Shown here: in pieces, positions 1-5,959 of the stretch | How the letters are laid out: each line of letters begins with the position of its first letter | Numbering within the stretch: the stretch's first letter is position 1 | Assembly: GCA_003485955.1 (NCBI GenBank) | Contig: DNHH01000058.1 | Location: forward strand, 1-8,294 | Length of the DNA: 8,294 nt | DNA from: Opitutia bacterium | GTDB taxonomy: Bacteria; Verrucomicrobiota; Verrucomicrobiia; Opitutales; UBA953 | Direction of reading: 5' to 3' | Program-made: the position numbers and the translations under genes | Notes under the pieces: generated by a model | What the model saw: the letters and a program-made list of their open reading frames with translations, nothing else | The model's database searches: none | Told to the model about the DNA's origin: nothing

Positions 1-502
1 GAAAAATTCTCGGGTGTGTAACGGTATTCCCAGCTGTGGCTAAAACAGTGCGACCGTCCATGCCGAGCAGGAGTTGATGGTTCGTGAGATTGACCAGCCG
101 AACGCTCCCCATCGGGAATTTGGTTGGGTCGATCGAGAACGCGCGCCCCGCACCTTTTTTACCAGCCGTATCGGTAAGCAGAATAACCCCGAGAGTATCA
201 TCGCCTTTAGGCAAATTGACGCTGGCGAAAGGATTCCAAGTAATAGTGTCTTTTCCTGCTTTTGGATCTTTGGAGATTTCTTTGACGACTAAGTTTGCGA
301 CATCGCCACGATTCCGAGCTGTGGTCGTGAAGTTCATCACCTGTGGCGAGAAGGGTTTAGGTTCGGCTCCGTCTGAGGCCAGTGCGAGTGTAGGGCCAGG
401 GATCGTTGCCGGCGCATCCCACCAAGCCAATTTGAGGGTGCACGTGCGCTCAGCTTCTTGGGTAAAAGCTATCAATGGAAATAAAAAGAAAACTGTACGC
501 AT
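1..502 (-). CDS. Small, probably exported verrucomicrobial protein of unknown function (3' end outside window)
   Basis: The first 167 codons of a gene that runs off the left edge are visible. I read the start as the ATG at 502-500, because an in-frame TAA (the stop of the upstream gene) lies only 9 nt before it and no other start fits between. The N-terminus MRTVFFLFPLIAF is one Arg followed by a hydrophobic stretch (residues 4-13), like a short Sec signal peptide. There is no clear AxA site, and Cys21 is not in a convincing lipobox. The rest alternates short hydrophobic runs with Pro/Gly/Thr-rich turns (for example DTLGVILLTDTAG at 102-114 and GSVRLVNLTNHQLLL at 132-146), suggesting a beta-rich domain. 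No catalytic motif is recognisable. I recall small proteins with a similar 'FP.GS.R..NL' segment in other Verrucomicrobia, but assign no function. The 9-nt gap to the giant upstream gene implies co-transcription. No strong Shine-Dalgarno sequence precedes the start (CTCTAAAG), so translational coupling is likely. Confidence 0.72.
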   Translation of the reverse strand, partial: MRTVFFLFPLIAFTQEAERTCTLKLAWWDAPATIPGPTLALASDGAEPKPFSPQVMNFTTTARNRGDVANLVVKEISKDPKAGKDTITWNPFASVNLPKGDDTLGVILLTDTAGKKGAGRAFSIDPTKFPMGSVRLVNLTNHQLLLGMDGRTVLATAGNTVTHPRIF

Positions 503-511
503 CTTTAGAGA

Positions 512-3500
512 TTAGACTTCGTTGGGTCCGAGCCAGCGCGTGGCAACAATCTTGAATCGACGACCCAAGAAGCGATTGGGTTTCTTGATGGATGTGTTTG
601 GGGAAAACTTATCCATAAAGATACTGTTCGTTGTGTCGGTGTTTGCTGTGAGTGCCCGATAAGTAGTTGGGGTTATGTTTGGCTCGGTGTCATCGGGGAC
701 AATCATCTCAGGCATGCGTTGGACGGTCAGCTCGAGCCATGCGCCGGCGCTTGGACGGCCCAGGCCATCGACAGATTCACCGTAGGCCCGGATGACAAAC
801 GTGTCGGATCGTGCTGAAAGACTTGAGCCCATTGCATTGAGAATATCCGACTGTAACAGAAGCCCGGGTGCGCCGAGAGCGCTTTGGGCTGAACCCTCCG
901 TGCTTGCGGCGGAAAGGGCTTTACCCATTGGGTGACGTGAGGTGTTCGTTGCGAAGGTCGCGTTGTAGGGCGCGGCGTTATTGATGCCCGAAGCGTCGAT
1001 AGCTGCCTGGAGTGGGCCTTTCAGGCCCATATCTTTATTTGCTGTGACATCCGCTACGAGGCGACGATTCACAAAGTCCGAAAGACTCATGAAGGGTCCG
1101 CGTAAACGAACTTGGATGACAATTTGCTCAGCCAGCATATCAATTTCTGTATCCGTGAGTGCGCGGAAGCGAGTAGCCGTGTTAGTCGCATCGTGATCCG
1201 CAATGACTTTATCAAAGCGCGAGAGAGGGCTTAGGCCTGTCGCCGCTTTGGTGGCTCCGGGGAGTTGCTGATGTCGCAGTCCAGCGAGTACAGCCTTCCA
1301 TGCTTCTTTGGAAGTAGAGTTAATGTTGAAAGTGCCATCATGAAGCATGGCCTTGGCGGTCTTTGCGGGATTTTTAAAGTCCGCTAAAGTGTTGGCTGCA
1401 CGGATGAGCCAGAAAATGCGCTTATTGCTTAAAGGATTTCCACCAGCTTGAAGCGTCGTGAAGACATCACTCAATAAGGTTGGTTGTGCAGCATCCACTT
1501 TAGGAATAGGTCCGCCAGAAGCCGATACATAAGTCGAAGGCTCATTCGCATATGCACCAGAGAAAAAGTAACGATCGTAGAGTGCGTGGTTGGATGCCCA
1601 GGTAGCGTCGTAGCGCGGCTGGCGCACATAGCCCCAGCCTGCAGTGAGTCCAGCGGTGGTACCGTTAACGGTTCCCGTTGAGTTGATTGGCCAGTCGATA
1701 AGTTTGGCGGGATCAGAGAGGCCTGGCGCACAGTAGCTATTGCCGACGGTTAATCCTGCTTGCAGGTCGATGTGGGTATAGTCGATGCTGCCAAGTCCTG
1801 CGAGCGAGAGCAGTGGGCGCGTGGGTACCTGGTAAAGTACAACGCTTGTTTGTCCACCACCCGAACTAGTCGTGGATTTGCCCCAGTAGCTGTTGTTGCG
1901 CACGCCGGTCATTTCGAACTGACTGATGAGGGCGTCGGGTTTTAGGAAATCGACACTCCAGCCAGCGGGTCCATTGGCGTCGCCGTCCTGAAGACGGTAA
2001 TCTAGGAGTTGAGCACGGTGATTAACAAAAAGGGGTGAGCTGGTGTCTGGGCGCTGACGTGCGGTCCCAGAATCGTCCCAGCCGCGAGCTTTGATGTCGA
2101 CCATCGCAAACGGGACTGGACTGGGCGCATTCGGTGCGATGTCGGTGCTAGCCACGACCGTTGTTGGTAGTGATCGCGAAAGAAACTGAATGCGGTGGAT
2201 GAGGTGCTCGTCGCCCATGTCACCTTCAGGATTGTTGTTAATGCCATACCACGTCCGCGCTGCGGATTGGACGACCGTGCCATTATCCATTTGGTTATGT
2301 GCGAGGTGGAAATCGAGTTGACCTGTTTCCCAAAGAAACGAGCCGGTGGTGTTCGCCGTGGGATTATTAGCGAGGTAGCCGAATCCAGCAGTGACGCGGA
2401 TGGCGCGCGAGCCACCGAAAGTCGAAGGGTCTGGTGGGCTCGGGAAACGATACACCAAGCTTTGTCCAGTGCTGCCATAGTTAAAAACTCCAGGGATATT
2501 CTTCATCTCGCCAGTACCGGTGGCATCTGCGTAGACGACTTCGCCCGTCTGTGCGGTAGTCAGTGGTGAGGCGCAGAATGTACGCACTTCGCCAGGCTCT
2601 AGGCGAATGCTCCCGTTAGGGCCAATGGTAGTGCTACCCGATGCGCTTGTAGGGTTCGCGAGTGTGCCGCCGTTGTTGAGGATGCGGAAGGTTAGGCCGC
2701 GGCCGTAGTAGAAGGTCGGCTGAAATTCCATCCACCCAATCTGTGCGCCCGTGTCCGAACGCTGAAAGTTGAAGTTCATCGAGTACCACTTGCCGAGCGT
2801 GAGCCCCATGCCATTGAGCTCGAGCGGTACGTTGTACGGATTGTGAATCGTGACCCGCGGATCCATTGTAATGCCGAGTTTGGCATCAGCCGCGCTGGTA
2901 CCCAGCCAGAGCACATTAAAGATGAAGGCAGTCCGCACCACATTTGGTGCCAACTTCATTGCAGTGTGTGCAGAAATTGGACCCCATCCGGCACCATAAT
3001 TCGCATGGGCGCCGAGATTAGGTAAGGCGATAAAGTAACTTTCGGGGTAATAGGGTCCTCCGCCTGCCGCATTTTTGCGCGTCATCATCGCTGGATTCGC
3101 GCGGAATGCATAGTATCCTGGATGTCCTTTATAGTTCGTAACTAAACTTGTGCTATCGCCGATGGCATAGCTAAACGGCTCAGAACCACGTGCAATCCAA
3201 GCATCGTTCGTAGGTGCGGGTTGTCCGCGTCGCTGAGCGGACGAAACTGATTCATGCTCGCGTTTATAGAGTCGGTAGAAATTGCGGAGAAGGTCCCAAG
3301 TTGGCCCACGCATAATAGCGGGACTGCCATTTAAGCTCGGGTTGCTTTGTGCTTGTGATCGACTGGACCACAGCGCTGAGGGAATCGGCAGTTCGTAAAC
3401 GAAGCCAAGCTTACGTTCTGGATTCATCCACTCCAAGGTGCTCGGGGTGTTGGTTGCATTGATGCCCATTGTCGCAGCCATGTTAAACCCAGAGCTCCAG

Positions 3501-4804
3501 GTGGTGTTCTTTCCATTAATGTCACCGTTCTCACCAGGGCTATCGCTGAATTCAGTGAGTGCTGTGTAGTCTGTAAACGGAAGTTCGAAAGCAATGGACA
3601 GATCGCGACGCAAGCCGCCGTTTAAAGTGTCCGAAAAGACACCAAACGAATCTACGGCAACATCGTGGTAGTGACGTCCCAGGGCGTCTGCCATTGCCGT
3701 ATCTGCTGCAGCCGAACCGCCTTTATTGTAAGCCCAATTACGTAACATTGCGCGGTTGGTCACTCGCGACAGTAGTGGCCCTATTCCAGATGTATTTGTT
3801 GCAGTGACATCTGCATCCCACCACGTTGCGAATCCGTTAAACGGGCGCGAGGCGACAACACCCGTGCCCATGAGTTCGACTGTGTTACGCCCTGCTTGAG
3901 TTCTGAATTTTTTGTCCCAGGTTGTCGCCGCGGTGAATTCTTTAGCTGTACCAGTGAGTGCGAGTGCGTCAGGTAAATTAATTTTTGCTTTCACGCCTTC
4001 GTCACCCACCCACCACGCATAATTTCCAATGAACGTTCCAGCGACTACACCTGGAAGTGGCATCGCGGGCAGTTCGACTTTATCCGGATCTGTTGTGGGC
4101 GTGCTCCCGGCAACACTTGCGGTGTAGGTTGGGCGGCCTGTGTATTTCAGCGAACCCAGATCAAGTAAAGGAATGAGGCGTCCTGCAGGGGCGGTCGATA
4201 CGGCGAGCGAAGCGGGGCCTGTGCCGTTAATGAGACCTCTGCCTTTACGTGTGGCGCTTGTGTCGGCGGAGCCAGCGAGAGTCCGATCAGGTACGACAAA
4301 CGGAAACTTCGTTTCATCCGCAAGCGTCGCATCCGCTACTTTCACTGCCAAGGGCGACACCAGCCAGCCCAAGAAAACTTTTTCATCGGGCGTTCGCGGA
4401 TCCCAATCGCGCGATTTAGTTGAATCGGCGCCGCCCGTGCACCACACACCTGTCCAATTGCGTTTGTAATACGGCACCGTCGGTGCGCCTGCGGTTAGTT
4501 GAATATAGGTACTGTTGGTGGCGCCTGTGCCATAGGGCAGGGTAGTGGCATTATAAACCCCTGCTTCAAAGAGATCAGCCTTGGCGGTGACGCGCTGGTC
4601 AGCCCCAGCTAGCATTTGAAGTTGTCCGAGAGCCATCCGCCCCGAAGCCACTGCGTTTAACTGTGCTTTGGCCATATCCATGCGCACGATGGCGATGCGT
4701 GACTCGATATTCAGGAAACCAGCCACGCTCAAAACCACGAGGACCAGAAGGGCCATAATGGTGAGGCTCAAGACGAGCGAAAAACCTCTCCGCGGGGACT
4801 TCAT
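512..4804 (-). CDS. Giant prepilin-like protein, Verru_Chthon cassette protein A-like (paralogue 1, 1430 aa)
   Basis: Complete 1430-residue protein. The N-terminus MKSPRRGFSLVLSLTIMALL has basic residues, Gly7 and Phe8, then a hydrophobic helix (about 8-31) leading into an amphipathic stretch (about 34-66). This is the layout of a type IV prepilin-like signal, but the mature position 5 is Leu instead of the usual Glu, as in GspK/PilX-type minor pilins. The remainder (about 75-1430) would lie outside the cytoplasm and is rich in Thr, Asn, Gly and Ala. Ordered landmarks: YAWWVGDEGVKAKINL (262-277), GGLRRDL (396-402), GPTWDLLRNFYRLYKR (500-515), IHNPYNVPLEL (653-663), LEPGE (735-739), VPTRPLLSLAGLGSIDYTHI (993-1012), LRGPFMSLSDFVNRRL (1234-1249), SDTFVIRAYGE (1333-1343) and a conserved-looking tail GRRFKIVATRWL (1414-1425). 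I associate these with a verrucomicrobial family annotated as Verru_Chthon cassette protein A; the family name is from memory. Only five Cys residues or fewer are visible and no enzyme active site is apparent. No Shine-Dalgarno is visible before ATG 4804. A paralogue lies at 5960. Function is unknown; an envelope or pseudopilus-like surface role is inferred. Confidence 0.88.
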   Translation of the reverse strand: MKSPRRGFSLVLSLTIMALLVLVVLSVAGFLNIESRIAIVRMDMAKAQLNAVASGRMALGQLQMLAGADQRVTAKADLFEAGVYNATTLPYGTGATNSTYIQLTAGAPTVPYYKRNWTGVWCTGGADSTKSRDWDPRTPDEKVFLGWLVSPLAVKVADATLADETKFPFVVPDRTLAGSADTSATRKGRGLINGTGPASLAVSTAPAGRLIPLLDLGSLKYTGRPTYTASVAGSTPTTDPDKVELPAMPLPGVVAGTFIGNYAWWVGDEGVKAKINLPDALALTGTAKEFTAATTWDKKFRTQAGRNTVELMGTGVVASRPFNGFATWWDADVTATNTSGIGPLLSRVTNRAMLRNWAYNKGGSAAADTAMADALGRHYHDVAVDSFGVFSDTLNGGLRRDLSIAFELPFTDYTALTEFSDSPGENGDINGKNTTWSSGFNMAATMGINATNTPSTLEWMNPERKLGFVYELPIPSALWSSRSQAQSNPSLNGSPAIMRGPTWDLLRNFYRLYKREHESVSSAQRRGQPAPTNDAWIARGSEPFSYAIGDSTSLVTNYKGHPGYYAFRANPAMMTRKNAAGGGPYYPESYFIALPNLGAHANYGAGWGPISAHTAMKLAPNVVRTAFIFNVLWLGTSAADAKLGITMDPRVTIHNPYNVPLELNGMGLTLGKWYSMNFNFQRSDTGAQIGWMEFQPTFYYGRGLTFRILNNGGTLANPTSASGSTTIGPNGSIRLEPGEVRTFCASPLTTAQTGEVVYADATGTGEMKNIPGVFNYGSTGQSLVYRFPSPPDPSTFGGSRAIRVTAGFGYLANNPTANTTGSFLWETGQLDFHLAHNQMDNGTVVQSAARTWYGINNNPEGDMGDEHLIHRIQFLSRSLPTTVVASTDIAPNAPSPVPFAMVDIKARGWDDSGTARQRPDTSSPLFVNHRAQLLDYRLQDGDANGPAGWSVDFLKPDALISQFEMTGVRNNSYWGKSTTSSGGGQTSVVLYQVPTRPLLSLAGLGSIDYTHIDLQAGLTVGNSYCAPGLSDPAKLIDWPINSTGTVNGTTAGLTAGWGYVRQPRYDATWASNHALYDRYFFSGAYANEPSTYVSASGGPIPKVDAAQPTLLSDVFTTLQAGGNPLSNKRIFWLIRAANTLADFKNPAKTAKAMLHDGTFNINSTSKEAWKAVLAGLRHQQLPGATKAATGLSPLSRFDKVIADHDATNTATRFRALTDTEIDMLAEQIVIQVRLRGPFMSLSDFVNRRLVADVTANKDMGLKGPLQAAIDASGINNAAPYNATFATNTSRHPMGKALSAASTEGSAQSALGAPGLLLQSDILNAMGSSLSARSDTFVIRAYGESVDGLGRPSAGAWLELTVQRMPEMIVPDDTEPNITPTTYRALTANTDTTNSIFMDKFSPNTSIKKPNRFLGRRFKIVATRWLGPNEV

Positions 4805-4816
4805 GAAACGTCAAAA

Positions 4817-4845
4817 AACATAATTTAAATTCTGCCTGCGGTAAA
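4817..4845 (-). promoter_or_regulatory. Possible promoter for the minus-strand giant gene
   Basis: Read on the minus strand, TTTACC (4845-4840) and TATGTT (4822-4817) are separated by 17 nt, a usable but imperfect sigma-70-like pair. The predicted start of transcription would fall around 4810, leaving only about six bases before the ATG at 4804. That fits the absence of a Shine-Dalgarno sequence there and suggests near-leaderless translation. The call rests on consensus matching only. A start site further upstream is possible. Confidence 0.33.
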
Positions 4846-4890
4846 CCCTTATAACGGTGCTACAAGGCTTGTGACTTGCGGTTTATGCCT

Positions 4891-4898
4891 AAAAAGGA
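4891..4898 (+). promoter_or_regulatory. Probable ribosome binding site of the exbB-like gene
   Basis: AAAAAGGA lies 11 nt before the ATG at 4910, at the long end of usual spacing. A second AAGG at 4905-4908 is too close to the start to work. The ATGs at 4884 and 4898 are not in frame with the gene (the latter reads only two codons before TAA), so 4910 is the best start. Confidence 0.35.
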
Positions 4899-4909
4899 TG
4901 ACTTAAGGT

Positions 4910-5464
4910 ATGGCCTCAACTCCATCTTTACTTGAAGCCGCCGGCATCTTCATTTGGCCGCTGGCTACTTGTTCAATCGGTGCAGCTTACATCGTCGTCG
5001 AGCGTGCCCTCGCACTTGCTCCTTCCCGGACGGTACCAGCGTCCGTTTTGGACGCGGTTACTCGGGGAGTAGTTCCAGCTGCGTCACCCCGCTCTTTGGC
5101 TGGCAAAATAATTTCTGCAAAGAGCTCAGGTATGCACGGCGAATCGCTCGTCGCATTTGCGGAAGCAGAATTGATCGGATTACAACGAGGGCTTTTCCTT
5201 TTGGATACGGTTGTCGGTTTAGCGCCTTTGTTAGGCTTGCTTGGTACGGTCACAGGCCTGGCGGGACTTTTCCCGCAACAAGGCTTGCCTGATCCTGGTA
5301 CACTCACGCGTGGAGTTGGTTTGGCGTTGAGCACCACCATTCTTGGTTTGGGTATAGCCATCCCTGCACAACTCGCTGCGAATTGGTTGGCACGTCGCGT
5401 CGAAGTTGTTTCGTCGCGTGCTAATTTACTGATTCAAGCTTTGGAATCTTCACGCCGTTCATGA
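4910..5464 (+). CDS. exbB: ExbB/TolQ/MotA-family proton-channel protein
   Basis: 184-residue inner-membrane protein of the ExbB/TolQ/MotA family, which forms a pentameric proton channel with an ExbD/TolR dimer and converts proton-motive force into work across the periplasm. Helix 1 is at about 11-30, followed by a cytoplasmic loop (about 31-96). Helix 2 carries the family signature GLAPLLGLLGTVTGL (103-117), and helix 3 (about 136-158) carries LSTTILGLGIAIPA (140-153). Thr113 and Thr143 align with the channel-lining threonines of E. coli ExbB (T148, T181). By the same ungapped alignment, the position of the conserved glutamate (E176 in E. coli) is Leu138, which is unusual. At 184 aa it is shorter than E. 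coli ExbB (244 aa), mainly in the loop and C-terminal tail. Its TGA stop overlaps the exbD-like start (ATGA), so the two are co-translated. I use the symbol exbB for the family; TolQ cannot be excluded, and no tonB or tol genes are seen nearby. Confidence 0.9.
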   Translation: MASTPSLLEAAGIFIWPLATCSIGAAYIVVERALALAPSRTVPASVLDAVTRGVVPAASPRSLAGKIISAKSSGMHGESLVAFAEAELIGLQRGLFLLDTVVGLAPLLGLLGTVTGLAGLFPQQGLPDPGTLTRGVGLALSTTILGLGIAIPAQLAANWLARRVEVVSSRANLLIQALESSRRS

Positions 5465-5862
5465 GTTTGATTGTTCGACGTGTCCGCCGGACGACAATCA
5501 ACGTCGTCCCTTTAATCGACGTGATGGTTGTGTTAGTGTTCTTTTTGCTCCTCACGATGAGTTTTGGCGATACACGTGCGCTCAATATCGTTCCGCCAGC
5601 AGCGGAGAGTTCTGCGTCCGCAAGTCTTGCACAAGCTATCGTCGTGGCGGTTGATGCTGAAGGAAAATTCTATATCGATGCACGGTTGGTTGCTCAGAAT
5701 GCGTTGACCGAAGAAATTAAAAAAGCGCTCGCCGGTCGGAAAGATCCTGAGGTTGTGGTGGTCGCCGACGAACGCGTGCGCACAGGGGCAACCATCGCGG
5801 CGGTCGATGCAGCAGCCCAGGCTGGCGCTAGGGTTCGGATGCAGGCTAGAGCAGGGCGCTAA
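5461..5862 (+). CDS. exbD: ExbD/TolR-family energy-transducing protein
   Basis: 133-residue partner of the upstream channel protein. A short basic cytoplasmic N-terminus (MSLIVRRVRR) leads into the family signature INVVPLIDVMVVLVFFLLL (13-31). Asp20 in this helix corresponds to the proton-carrying Asp25 of E. coli ExbD. The remaining ~100 residues form the periplasmic domain: a low-complexity Ser/Ala linker (49-56), a YIDARLV strand (71-77), a helix TEEIKKAL (83-90), the VVVVADERVRTG segment (98-109) typical of ExbD/TolR, and a closing helix-strand (DAAAQAGARVRMQA). The length is normal for the family. The start ATG overlaps the upstream stop as ATGA and has no Shine-Dalgarno of its own, so translation probably depends on coupling to the upstream gene. 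ExbD and TolR are not distinguishable from sequence alone. Confidence 0.92.
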   Translation: MSLIVRRVRRTTINVVPLIDVMVVLVFFLLLTMSFGDTRALNIVPPAAESSASASLAQAIVVAVDAEGKFYIDARLVAQNALTEEIKKALAGRKDPEVVVVADERVRTGATIAAVDAAAQAGARVRMQARAGR

Positions 5863-5903
5863 GGGGTAAGCTGCTTATTTTTATTGGGCAAAACACCCTA
5901 CGG

Positions 5904-5931
5904 TTGACTGAGGGCAATGATAGGCGATAAT
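5904..5931 (+). promoter_or_regulatory. Sigma-70-like promoter for the plus-strand giant gene
   Basis: TTGACT (5904-5909) and GATAAT (5926-5931) are separated by 16 nt, and each differs from consensus at one position. Transcription would start near 5938, giving a leader of roughly 22 nt before the ATG at 5960. This suggests the second giant gene is transcribed independently of exbBD, although readthrough from exbD cannot be excluded because no convincing terminator lies between them. Confidence 0.55.
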
Positions 5932-5959
5932 TTAACACCTCCTTTACGGCATCCCCTTG

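Noticed and set aside
84..515. Plus-strand open frame of 143 codons opposite the first gene
   Set aside because: It is antisense to the minus-strand exported-protein gene, has no ribosome binding site or domain, and the minus frame has the signal peptide and operon spacing.
2002..2569. Overlapping open frames on both strands within the giant gene (158 and 124 codons)
   Set aside because: They lie wholly inside the uninterrupted 1430-codon frame, show low-complexity basic composition and no recognisable motifs.
4837..4882. Direct repeat TGCGGT (4837-4842 and 4877-4882) in the divergent intergenic region as an operator
   Set aside because: Six bases repeated once is not above chance and no extended symmetry supports a regulator site.
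4869..4895. TTGTGA and TAAAAA as a promoter for exbB
   Set aside because: Spacing is only 15 nt, and transcription would begin after the probable ribosome binding site at 4891-4898.
4987..5361. Minus-strand open frame of 124 codons opposite exbB
   Set aside because: Antisense shadow of a clearly identified ExbB-family gene.
5848..5887. Possible terminator after exbD (AGCAG...CTGCT followed by TTATTTTTATT)
   Set aside because: The stem is only about 5 bp around a 16-nt loop and includes the end of the coding region; too weak to call.
5886..5917. GGGCAA direct repeat on both sides of the -35 element of the plus-strand giant gene
   Set aside because: Short, single repeat with no further similarity in the flanks; expected by chance.
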